A stretch of 16,149 bases of DNA, taken from an uncultured Saprospiraceae bacterium. Its GTDB lineage: Bacteria; Bacteroidota; Bacteroidia; Chitinophagales; Saprospiraceae. Under the pieces are notes generated by a model. The model was not told where the DNA came from. It saw nothing but the letters and a program-made list of their open reading frames with translations, and did not search any database. Where the stretch lies: assembly GCA_938002705.1 (NCBI GenBank), contig CALLAG010000238.1:1-16149 (forward strand), written 5' to 3'. The translations under genes were made by a program, and so were the position numbers. Of this stretch, positions 8,115 through 15,619 are shown piece by piece (the stretch's first letter is position 1; the number at the start of each line of letters is the position of its first letter).

Positions 8115-9505
8115 TGCGTCGTAGGGCTGCAGCTAAGTCTATAGATTGGATATTATTATCAGTCACAGTGGCTATAGTTGCTATAGGGTGGCTCATGTTA
8201 TATGCGGCAAGTTATGAAAGCGATGCGAGCTTATTCAGCTTTAGTTCAGCGATAGGATCTCAGACTATCTGGTTAGGTGTATCAGCAGTTATCTGTATGG
8301 CCATAATGGTCACCGACTGGCGTATATGGAGCAGTTTTGCTTATCCTATAATGATAGCGACGACGCTATCTCTGGCGGCAGTACTTATATTAGGTAAGGA
8401 AATTAAAGGAGCCACATCGTGGTTTTCGATCTTTGGCTTTTCGGTACAACCTTCTGAGTTTGCTAAGTTAGGTACGGCACTCGGATTCTCAGCTTACCTG
8501 AGCCAACCTAATATTAACTTAGAAAATGTCAAGACGATTATTCAAGCTTGTTTGATATTTTTAGTACCTGCAGGCTTGATTGTATTACAACCAGATCCAG
8601 GTACGGCGATTGTATTTTTAGCATTTTTTGTTCCCTTATTTAGAGCAGGACTTAATGCATCATTTTATATTCTGGGTCTATCATTGGCATTTATATTTAT
8701 AGGCTCTCTGATATGGTCACCATTTCTGATGTTTATTCTGATTTTACTGAGTGCATGTTTATTCTTGACACTTGATCTTAAGGAATATAAGCTTCCTATG
8801 AGTGTTTTATTGCTCTTAAGTCTTTTTTGTTTGGCCAGTTATAATTTTGTGGATTATAGAATATTACTCGGACTAGTAGTTATAGCAGTTGGCTATGTTT
8901 CTTATCAGTCATTTAATCAAGGAAAATATAGAATACTTATCACTGGACTTATTATAGCATGTATGGCATCTGCTTTGTCATTCGGCACGAAGTGGTCATT
9001 CGAGAATATACTTAAGTCCCATCAGCAAGATAGAATTAATGTCTGGTTACGACCAGACTTATGCGATCCGCAAGGTTCTCTTTATAATATTATACAATCA
9101 AAGACAGCGATAGGATCAGGAGGTATTGCCGGTAAGGGGTTTCTTAATGGCTCTATGACTAATCTCAATTATGTACCGGAGCAAAAAACAGATTTTATTT
9201 TCAGCACACTGGGCGAAGAGCAAGGCTTTGTAGGTTCCTTCAGTCTGATCGTTCTATTCACATTAATGTTATTACGTATCAGTGTGATAGCAGAACGAGC
9301 CAAGATGCTATTTGTCAGATACTACGCTTATTCTATAGCAGGATTTATTTTCTTTCATTTTTTTATAAATGTAGGAATGACTATGGGTATCATGCCAGTG
9401 ATCGGTATTCCACTAGCATTGATGAGTAAAGGAGGCTCATCATTAATAGCGTTCCTTGTGATGATTACTATCTTGCTTAAGATGGATCAGAAGCGCATTG
9501 CTTAA
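8114..9505 (+). CDS. rodA: SEDS peptidoglycan glycosyltransferase RodA
   Basis: This polytopic inner-membrane enzyme of the SEDS family polymerises lipid II into glycan strands during elongation, with a class B PBP as transpeptidase partner. Conserved pieces are QPSEFAK (112-118), DPGTA (161-165), HQQDRINVW (303-311), SKTAIGSGGIAGKG (329-342), PEQKTDFIFSTLGEE (355-369) with the Asp360 that matches the essential Asp of RodA/FtsW, and GIMPVIGIPLALMSKGGSS (425-443). The wording around HQQDRINVW and EQKTDFIF favours RodA over FtsW. It is 463 residues, about 90 more than E. coli RodA. Most of the excess lies between DPGTA and HQQDR, where hydrophobic segments at about 185-290 would add membrane helices. 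The start ATG overlaps the stop of the SPOR gene (TAATG). No mreC, mreD or PBP2 gene is beside it in this window. Confidence 0.92.
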   Translation: MRRRAAAKSIDWILLSVTVAIVAIGWLMLYAASYESDASLFSFSSAIGSQTIWLGVSAVICMAIMVTDWRIWSSFAYPIMIATTLSLAAVLILGKEIKGATSWFSIFGFSVQPSEFAKLGTALGFSAYLSQPNINLENVKTIIQACLIFLVPAGLIVLQPDPGTAIVFLAFFVPLFRAGLNASFYILGLSLAFIFIGSLIWSPFLMFILILLSACLFLTLDLKEYKLPMSVLLLLSLFCLASYNFVDYRILLGLVVIAVGYVSYQSFNQGKYRILITGLIIACMASALSFGTKWSFENILKSHQQDRINVWLRPDLCDPQGSLYNIIQSKTAIGSGGIAGKGFLNGSMTNLNYVPEQKTDFIFSTLGEEQGFVGSFSLIVLFTLMLLRISVIAERAKMLFVRYYAYSIAGFIFFHFFINVGMTMGIMPVIGIPLALMSKGGSSLIAFLVMITILLKMDQKRIA

Positions 9506-9538
9506 TAGCACATTCGTCATTTATAATATAAGCCTTAA

Positions 9539-9597
9539 GACAATTTGTCATCAGAATTAGATATATAAAGCCAGATTGTCGTATATTTTTAGACAAT
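9539..9597. promoter_or_regulatory. Two TTGTC/GACAA inverted repeats upstream of clpB
   Basis: In the 141-bp spacer between rodA and clpB, the pentamer GACAA or its complement TTGTC occurs four times. GACAA-T-TTGTC is a perfect 11-nt palindrome at 9539-9549. ATTGTC (9575-9580) pairs with GACAAT (9592-9597) across an 11-nt AT-rich gap. They could be operator sites for clpB, or part of transcription termination after rodA. No CIRCE element is present, and I could not assign a convincing -33/-7 promoter for clpB. Confidence 0.4.
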
Positions 9598-9646
9598 TAC
9601 AAGTGGTCCTTAATTTGATAATATACTTCTGTATAAAAGAACAAAT

Positions 9647-12388
9647 ATGACATACGATAATTTTACAATAAAGGCTCAAGAGGCGATTATAAAAGCCCAA
9701 CAGATAGCCAAGAATTATGATCAGCAACAAGTGGATACTCCACACATGATCTTAGGGATAAAGGAAGTCGATGAATCCTTAGTAGAATTTCTGATGAAAA
9801 AAATGGGCGTCAACTTAGCGACATTAGAGAAGACACTCAGAGATCATATAGCAACTTACCCGAGGGTGGAAGGCTCAGATAAGCAGTTTCTTACTAATGA
9901 TTCTAATGCATCATTAAGTAAGGCAAAGAAATTACTCAAAGAGTATGGGGATGAGTATATCTCATTAGAGCTTATCCTACTCGGCATTCTGGCTGGTAAG
10001 GACAAGGGAGCACAGATTCTTAAAGACTTAGGAGCAACTCAGAAAGGATTAAAGGCAGGAATCGATGAGATAAGAAAAGGCCGTACAGTCAATACGCAAA
10101 GTGCAGATAATGCCTATAACGCATTGAAAAAGTACGCTATAGACTTAAACGAAAGAGCAGAGTCTGGCAAGCTGGATCCTATCATCGGTAGAGATGAGGA
10201 GATCAGAAGAATCCTACATATCTTATCTAGAAGAAAGAAAAATAATCCTATCATTATAGGTGATGCTGGTGTAGGAAAGACTGCGATAGTAGAAGGCTTA
10301 GCTTGGAGAATAGTCAAACAAGATGTACCTGAGAACTTACAATCAAAAAGACTTTTCTCTCTAGATATGACTGCACTAATTGCCGGAGCAAAATTCAAAG
10401 GAGAATTCGAAGAAAGACTAAAAGCAGTCGTAGAAGAGGTAAAAGAATCAGATGGAGAAGTAATACTATTCATAGATGAGATACATACACTCATAGGTGC
10501 TGGAGGTGGTAACGGTGCTATGGATGCCGCTAATATTCTAAAGCCAGCACTGGCAAGAGGAGAGCTTAGAACTATAGGTGCTACCACACAGGATGAGTAC
10601 CAGAAATATTTTGAAAATGATAAAGCCTTAGTCAGAAGATTCCAGATAGTTCATATCGATGAGCCAAGCGTAGAGGATACAATCTCGATCTTAAGAGGTA
10701 TCCAAGAGAAGTACGAGATGTATCATAAGATAGATATTCTGGATGAAGGATTAATCGCTGCAGCAGAACTATCACACAGGTATATTACTGAAAGAAAATT
10801 ACCAGACAAAGCGATAGATCTTATAGACGAGGCAGCAGCTAAGATGAGATTAGAGCTTGACTCTGTACCAGAAGAGATAGATGAGATGGACCGTAAGGTG
10901 AGACAGCTGGAAATAGAAAGAGAGCAGATTAAAAGAGAGAAAGACAAAAAGAAACTTAAGCATATCAATGAGCAGATAGCTAATAGTAAAGAGAAATTAG
11001 ATTCGCTAAATGCGAGATGGCAGAATGAAAAAGGAATAGTCGATAGAATACAGACGATCAGAAAAGAAATAGAAGAACTAGAGCATGAAGCTGAGATGGC
11101 TGAGAGAGATAGTGACTTTGAGAAAGTTGCTAAAATAAGATATGGAGATCTCAAAGACAAAGAAGCACAACTCAAAGAAACGGAAGCAGAACTGGACAGT
11201 ATAGAGGCAGATTCACGATTTACCAATGAGGAAGTGACAGCTAATGATATAGCAGATGTAGTCGCTAAGTGGACAGGTATTCCTGTATCTAAAATGCTAC
11301 AAAGCGAAAAGGAAAAGCTACTAAAACTGGAAGATGAGATAGGCAAGAGATTAATAGGTCAAAGAGATGCTGTAGTAGCTGTATCAGATGCGATAAGAAG
11401 AAGTAGAGCAGGCCTATCAGATCCTAATAAGCCTATAGGATCATTTATATTTCTGGGACCTACAGGTGTAGGTAAGACAGAATTAGCTAAGACACTGGCT
11501 GAGGTTCTGTTTGATGATGAGAGAGCGATTACAAGAATAGATATGAGTGAGTATCAGGAGAAACACTCAGTATCAAGACTTGTAGGAGCGCCTCCAGGGT
11601 ATGTGGGTTATGACGAAGGTGGACAATTAACAGAGGCGGTAAGGCGAAGACCTTATTCTATCATATTACTAGATGAGATAGAGAAAGCACACCCTGATAC
11701 ATTCAATATATTGTTGCAAGTATTAGATGATGGAAGGCTTACTGATAATAAAGGTCGAGTTGCTAACTTCAAGAACACCATTATTATCATGACTTCTAAT
11801 ATGGGATCAGATACGATACTAGAGAACTTCGAAGATCTGGAAGCAGTAGGTGAGGATCATAGAGAAGATATTATCGAAACGACTAAGTTGGAAGTATTTG
11901 ATTTTCTAAAAGAGACATTGCGACCAGAATTTCTTAATAGAATAGATGAGACGATTATGTTCCATCCATTAACTAAATCAGAAATTAAGCAGATCGCTTT
12001 CTTACTTTTAAATAAAACCAAAAAGAACTTAGCATCTCAAGAGTTAGGTATACAGTTCTCAGATACAGCGATGGACTTACTTGCAGAATTGGGATATGAG
12101 CCACAGTTCGGTGCACGACCGCTTAAGAGGGTTATACAGAGAGAGATTATCAATCAATTGTCTAAGCAAGTGCTATCAGGACAATTCTCTGTAGGAGAGA
12201 CAATATATGTCGGTACAGATGTCAAAGGTTTTACGTTCTCAGAAGAGCCAAGCAAATCAACGTCAAAACCGGTGATAGAAAAGAAAGCCAAAGCAAGTAA
12301 AGCTTCTAAATTAAAAAAAGCAGCAGATGACGTAAAGAATATAGTCGACGACATCAAGAAAGACGATGGAAAAGAGAAGTTGAATTAA
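9647..12388 (+). CDS. clpB: Protein disaggregase ClpB (Hsp100)
   Basis: This hexameric AAA+ chaperone pulls polypeptides out of aggregates together with DnaK, in the cytoplasm. It has 913 residues. The Clp N domain lies at about 1-145. NBD1 has Walker A GDAGVGKT (205-212), pore loop GAKFKGEFEERL with aromatic Phe250 where many ClpBs have Tyr, Walker B VILFIDE (272-278) and the arginine pair Arg330/Arg331. The long middle coiled coil (about 405-525), much longer than in ClpC or ClpA, identifies ClpB. NBD2 has Walker A GPTGVGKT (604-611), pore loop GYVGYDEGG (651-659) and Walker B ILLDE (673-677). After the small C-terminal domain comes an extra Lys-rich tail (about 863-913) not found in E. coli ClpB (857 residues). 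It stands alone between two spacers and is probably heat- or stress-induced. Its 3' end overlaps the converging mscS-like gene by 4 nt. Confidence 0.96.
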   Translation: MTYDNFTIKAQEAIIKAQQIAKNYDQQQVDTPHMILGIKEVDESLVEFLMKKMGVNLATLEKTLRDHIATYPRVEGSDKQFLTNDSNASLSKAKKLLKEYGDEYISLELILLGILAGKDKGAQILKDLGATQKGLKAGIDEIRKGRTVNTQSADNAYNALKKYAIDLNERAESGKLDPIIGRDEEIRRILHILSRRKKNNPIIIGDAGVGKTAIVEGLAWRIVKQDVPENLQSKRLFSLDMTALIAGAKFKGEFEERLKAVVEEVKESDGEVILFIDEIHTLIGAGGGNGAMDAANILKPALARGELRTIGATTQDEYQKYFENDKALVRRFQIVHIDEPSVEDTISILRGIQEKYEMYHKIDILDEGLIAAAELSHRYITERKLPDKAIDLIDEAAAKMRLELDSVPEEIDEMDRKVRQLEIEREQIKREKDKKKLKHINEQIANSKEKLDSLNARWQNEKGIVDRIQTIRKEIEELEHEAEMAERDSDFEKVAKIRYGDLKDKEAQLKETEAELDSIEADSRFTNEEVTANDIADVVAKWTGIPVSKMLQSEKEKLLKLEDEIGKRLIGQRDAVVAVSDAIRRSRAGLSDPNKPIGSFIFLGPTGVGKTELAKTLAEVLFDDERAITRIDMSEYQEKHSVSRLVGAPPGYVGYDEGGQLTEAVRRRPYSIILLDEIEKAHPDTFNILLQVLDDGRLTDNKGRVANFKNTIIIMTSNMGSDTILENFEDLEAVGEDHREDIIETTKLEVFDFLKETLRPEFLNRIDETIMFHPLTKSEIKQIAFLLLNKTKKNLASQELGIQFSDTAMDLLAELGYEPQFGARPLKRVIQREIINQLSKQVLSGQFSVGETIYVGTDVKGFTFSEEPSKSTSKPVIEKKAKASKASKLKKAADDVKNIVDDIKKDDGKEKLN

Positions 12389-13713
12389 TCTCTCTTAATA
12401 TGGATATCAGATTGGGGAAAAGGAATTGTAATATTATGATCGCGAAATAATTGATCTATCTCCAATCTGATATCACTCTTAATATCTTCTATAACGAGCA
12501 AGTTACGGGAGAAGAAATACAGACTGAAGTCTAAGGAAGAATTACCAAAATTCTGAAACCTCATAAAAGGAGCAGGAAATTTCTCGACATAAGGATTATC
12601 TGCTACACTTCTGAGTAATAGCTTCTTAACAAGAGCGGTATCTGAACCATAAGCGACGCCTACATCTACACTGAATCTTACACGCTGATTAAAGTGATTC
12701 CAGTTAATAACTTTCTCATTAACAAGTAAGTGATTAGGTACGACTATGATCGTGTTGCCACGGGTTTCTATCGTACTGGCACGCATGCCGATCTTCTTGA
12801 CCATACCGACAGTAGAATCAAATTCCAGTAGATCCCCGACAGAGACACTTCTCTCAAAGAGGATAACTAGACCAGATATAAAGTCATTAAAAGTCTGCTG
12901 CAGTCCCAGTCCAATACCGACAAGTAGTGCCGCTGCTCCACCTAATATCAGACTCATATCTATGCCTAATACATTGAAGCAGACAATAATAGCTATGAGA
13001 TAGACTACATACTTGACAAGTTGATTAACCGCGAATTGTGATCCGACATCTATCTTCTGCTTCTGATATATATTAAAGAAAAATATATTAGTAATAGCCC
13101 ATACAAATAACCGTGCTATAAGTATAACTAATATAGCATGGATAATACTTGATAACTTAAATTGGACCAGCTCATCACCAAAATTTCTATTGAATAAGGT
13201 GAAGTCAATATGGAAATTCTTAAGAGCAAAAAGCAGTACGATGACATAAATAATAGACTGGACAAGCCTCTTAGCCATTACCTCACTCTTAGTTAGCGCC
13301 TCGTCAGAATCCTTCTTGCCTCTGCTACGAGCGGCATAATAATTATGGATAACGACATTAGACACGAACCAATCAATCAATCTTATAAATTGAAGAAACA
13401 AAAGAGCTTTAATAATAAGCACGATTGTCAGATCAAAAGATTCGAACTTGTATAAGACATGATTTTGGTTAAAGGTAAGGACGGCAGCTAATACAAAAAC
13501 TAAAAGTATAAGTCCCCTTAAGAGCCTTGTAAGGTTCTTCATTTCAGATACATCTATCTCCGTCCCTGCGAATACCTTAGGAAAATATTTCTTGAGGACT
13601 GCACGATATAGAGCAAATAGAATCGCTATCGCAATAAAAAGAGTAGCAACCTTGCCGACAGTGATACTCTGGCTGACTAGATCAAAAAGATGATATGACC
13701 ATATTTCATTCAC
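12385..13713 (-). CDS. MscS-family mechanosensitive ion channel
   Basis: This inner-membrane channel opens under membrane tension and releases solutes during osmotic downshock. It has 442 residues against 286 in E. coli MscS. The N-terminal half carries about five extra membrane segments (roughly 20-38, 65-82, 94-117, 150-165 and 185-212). The conserved MscS core follows: the pore-lining helix LGGAAALLVGIGLGLQQTF (257-275), rich in Gly and Ala, continuing into NDFISGLVILFERSVSVGD (276-294), then the beta domain (TVGMVKKIGMRASTIETRGN, VVPN at 324-327) and the alpha/beta C-terminal cage. It is last of a probable minus-strand group, 22 nt behind rsmG. Its stop shares the TTAA at 12385-12388 with the clpB stop. 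The exact subfamily and conductance cannot be told from sequence. Confidence 0.9.
   Translation of the reverse strand: MNEIWSYHLFDLVSQSITVGKVATLFIAIAILFALYRAVLKKYFPKVFAGTEIDVSEMKNLTRLLRGLILLVFVLAAVLTFNQNHVLYKFESFDLTIVLIIKALLFLQFIRLIDWFVSNVVIHNYYAARSRGKKDSDEALTKSEVMAKRLVQSIIYVIVLLFALKNFHIDFTLFNRNFGDELVQFKLSSIIHAILVILIARLFVWAITNIFFFNIYQKQKIDVGSQFAVNQLVKYVVYLIAIIVCFNVLGIDMSLILGGAAALLVGIGLGLQQTFNDFISGLVILFERSVSVGDLLEFDSTVGMVKKIGMRASTIETRGNTIIVVPNHLLVNEKVINWNHFNQRVRFSVDVGVAYGSDTALVKKLLLRSVADNPYVEKFPAPFMRFQNFGNSSLDFSLYFFSRNLLVIEDIKSDIRLEIDQLFRDHNITIPFPQSDIHIKRD
12403..12474. repeat. 13-bp perfect inverted repeat at the clpB/mscS-like junction
   Basis: GATATCAGATTGG (12403-12415) and its exact complement CCAATCTGATATC (12462-12474) are separated by 46 nt. 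The outer side of the left arm and the outer side of the right arm both carry CTCTTAATAT (12392-12401 and 12476-12485) in the same orientation. The repeat lies inside the last 30 codons of the mscS-like gene and just past the clpB stop. A bidirectional transcription stop or mRNA-stabilising hairpin is possible, but there is no T-run. Confidence 0.45.
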
Positions 13714-13735
13714 AGATTAAAATTAAGCCAAATTA

Positions 13736-14374
13736 CTAAGCTTGTACGTAAAGAAGAGATTTATCCATAAATGCATCTTCGGCTATCAGTTTATTAAGCT
13801 GGACTTGCTCCACAGCATGTTGCTTAGTCACTTCACTGATCTCATGAGTCAGGTCACCACCTTTTAATGTGATAAGACCATTAGGCAGAATATTGCGATT
13901 GTTATGATGTATCAGAGGTAGTGAGAATTCTATAAGTCGATCTAATCGTGTAACAGCCCGAGCTAGCACAAAGTCAAATTGCATCTTAAGTTCTTCTGCA
14001 CGTTTATGCAGGGCCATCGCATTATCTAACTTTAGTGTTGTTATAAGTTCTTTTACAACACCTATTTTTTTAGCTGTACCATCTACTAGTAGGAACTGCA
14101 CATCAGGATAGAGAATCGCTAATGGAATACCAGGTAGCCCCCCTCCTGTGCCTAAGTCAAGGACAGTCGTACCGTCTGCAAAAGACATAAACTTTGCGAT
14201 AGATAGAGAGTGTAGAATATGTCTATGATAGAGGCTGTCGATATCTTTTCTTGATATCATATTAATCTTAGCATTCCATTCTCTATAGAAAGGTCCGAGT
14301 TGTTCGATTTTTGCTTTCTGAAGATCTGTGAGGTCTGGAAAGTACTTAAATATGATATCTGGTCCTGCTACCAT
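13736..14374 (-). CDS. rsmG: 16S rRNA (guanine-527-N7)-methyltransferase RsmG (GidB)
   Basis: RsmG uses S-adenosylmethionine to methylate G527 (E. coli numbering) in the 530 loop of 16S rRNA; loss in other bacteria gives low-level streptomycin resistance. The protein is 212 residues, normal for the family. Visible are WNAKINMISRKD (33-44), HRHILHSLSIAKF (50-62), the SAM-binding loop VLDLGTGGGLPGIPLAILYP (71-90), the acidic Asp98 at the end of the next strand (LLVDGTAKK), and LARAVTRLDRL (137-147) matching the family's SRA segment. The ATG (14372-14374) overlaps the end of the upstream glycosyltransferase by 7 nt, so the two are probably co-translated. A MscS-type channel follows after 22 nt. 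Confidence 0.95.
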   Translation of the reverse strand: MVAGPDIIFKYFPDLTDLQKAKIEQLGPFYREWNAKINMISRKDIDSLYHRHILHSLSIAKFMSFADGTTVLDLGTGGGLPGIPLAILYPDVQFLLVDGTAKKIGVVKELITTLKLDNAMALHKRAEELKMQFDFVLARAVTRLDRLIEFSLPLIHHNNRNILPNGLITLKGGDLTHEISEVTKQHAVEQVQLNKLIAEDAFMDKSLLYVQA

Positions 14375-15474
14375 TTTTTCTTGTTAGGTATAAATAGGGC
14401 AAAGCTAAAAAACACATAGTAAAAAGCCTGTAAGAAATCCATAATCGGAAAAAGCCATATAGCATTCTGTGATAGCATCTTTTGATATAGCTTGCTTACA
14501 GTAGGTAGAATAAGGACCAACCTTAGGACATATACAGATAATGCTATCTTCCAAAAAGGTGTCCATAATAGGCAAATGATAAGTACATACAAACCTACCT
14601 GGGAGAAAGTATAGGCAGATATAGCCAGCTTATGCAAGCTTTTATATCTATGTGATACGCTGTAGTGTCTTCTCTTCTGACGGAGATATGCAGAATAGGA
14701 CTCCGGAGGATCTGTCCATACGAATGATTCTTCAGAGATATTTACGGCAGTATTATCCTTATTAGCTACAGCATTGACGGTGAGATCGTCATCCCCTGAG
14801 ACTACATCCTTATGAGAAGCTATGTTTTCTGAAGATACCAGATTTCTATTATACAAGATATTTCTTCCTACACCCATGTAAGGAACCCCTGAGACGGCAT
14901 AAGACAAGTACTGTACCCCCGTAATCCAGGCTTCAAAGTGAACCCATCGACTGAGGAAAGTGTCATTAATCGTATAAGGACTATAGCCCAGAACAATGGA
15001 TGCATTACTCTTATAAGCAGCAGAAAGCATAGACTTTGCCCACATGTTAGTATGTGGTCTGCAGTCATCATCTGTCAATAATATCCATTCTGTCTCAGTT
15101 TTAACAAATGCTTCGATAAGAGCCTGTTTCTTACCACCAATATTTGTTATAACTTTATGGTATAATAGATACCTTTCTTTCTGCTGCAATTCCCTAACAT
15201 ACTTAGCGATACTTGCATCAGAAAAGTCATCAACCAAGAAGATATACAGTCCATCATAGCTTTGTGATAGTACTGAGGGCATATTAGACTTAAGATTGTC
15301 TAGCTTGTCTTTAGTGCATATGACAACAGTTGTAGGTGGACTTGAGTCAATTATAGGCGCTTTTTTAATCGATAAGAGCTTAGAATAGACAGTCAGCCAT
15401 ATGATTAATTGTATGATGACGACAATAATTAAGAAATATAGGGTTAGATATGCCAAATGACAACTGTTATACAA
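14368..15474 (-). CDS. Membrane-anchored family 2 glycosyltransferase
   Basis: This GT-A fold enzyme transfers a sugar from a nucleotide sugar to an unknown acceptor at the inner membrane. An N-terminal membrane helix (about 8-30) is followed by VVICTKDK (50-57), LVDDFSD (80-86), the metal-binding TDDDC (134-138), the acceptor-side SGDDD (226-230) and QKRRH (266-270), a form of the QxxRW motif of processive GT2 enzymes. Three or so C-terminal membrane helices (about 290-320 and 338-362) complete a topology typical of lipid- or polysaccharide-making GT2s. The start is unusual. The nearest in-frame ATG upstream is cut off by TAA, so TTG at 15472-15474 (or a second TTG at 15454-15456) must be used to keep the first helix. 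It overlaps rsmG by 7 nt at its end. The sugar and acceptor cannot be told. Confidence 0.85.
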   Translation of the reverse strand: MYNSCHLAYLTLYFLIIVVIIQLIIWLTVYSKLLSIKKAPIIDSSPPTTVVICTKDKLDNLKSNMPSVLSQSYDGLYIFLVDDFSDASIAKYVRELQQKERYLLYHKVITNIGGKKQALIEAFVKTETEWILLTDDDCRPHTNMWAKSMLSAAYKSNASIVLGYSPYTINDTFLSRWVHFEAWITGVQYLSYAVSGVPYMGVGRNILYNRNLVSSENIASHKDVVSGDDDLTVNAVANKDNTAVNISEESFVWTDPPESYSAYLRQKRRHYSVSHRYKSLHKLAISAYTFSQVGLYVLIICLLWTPFWKIALSVYVLRLVLILPTVSKLYQKMLSQNAIWLFPIMDFLQAFYYVFFSFALFIPNKKKW

Positions 15475-15516
15475 TTAAGATTCATCAAAAGTATCGTAAT
15501 ATTTGTTGTTATCCAT
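15475..15516 (-). other. In-frame 13-codon upstream ORF abutting the glycosyltransferase start
   Basis: ATG at 15514-15516 opens the peptide MDNNKYYDTFDES, which ends in TAA (15475-15477). The next codon in the same frame is the TTG start of the glycosyltransferase. It may be a leader peptide for re-initiation, or the true N-terminus of the enzyme broken by a CAA-to-TAA change. It may also be chance: no promoter or ribosome-binding sequence could be assigned to it. Confidence 0.3.
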
Positions 15517-15565
15517 GGTGCTAATGGATATGAGAGATTCTAACACTACAGTACATAAGTATTAA

Positions 15566-15598
15566 ATTAAGAAAACACTTAATGTTATTTTACATTAA
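15566..15598. promoter_or_regulatory. Overlapping inverted repeats in the divergent spacer before the PorU2-like gene
   Basis: ATTAAG (15566-15571) can pair with CTTAAT (15578-15583). The overlapping TTAATGT (15579-15585) can instead pair with ACATTAA (15592-15598). Each pair has a 6-nt loop, so the two hairpins exclude each other. They lie 21-54 nt upstream of the PorU2-like ATG. In such AT-rich DNA chance is a real possibility. I see no convincing -33/-7 pair for either divergent gene. Confidence 0.3.
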
Positions 15599-15619
15599 AT
15601 TTTAAATAATTCGAACGAA

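Noticed and set aside
9506..9646. CIRCE/HrcA site before clpB
   Set aside because: No TTAGCACTC-N9-GAGTGCTAA or near match is present.
10114..10587. 157-codon minus-strand ORF within clpB
   Set aside because: Antisense shadow of the conserved NBD1 region; no independent coding sign.
10723..11346. 207-codon minus-strand ORF within clpB
   Set aside because: It is the mirror of the ClpB middle coiled coil: Glu/Lys-rich codons read backwards give Ser/Leu/Phe-rich nonsense.
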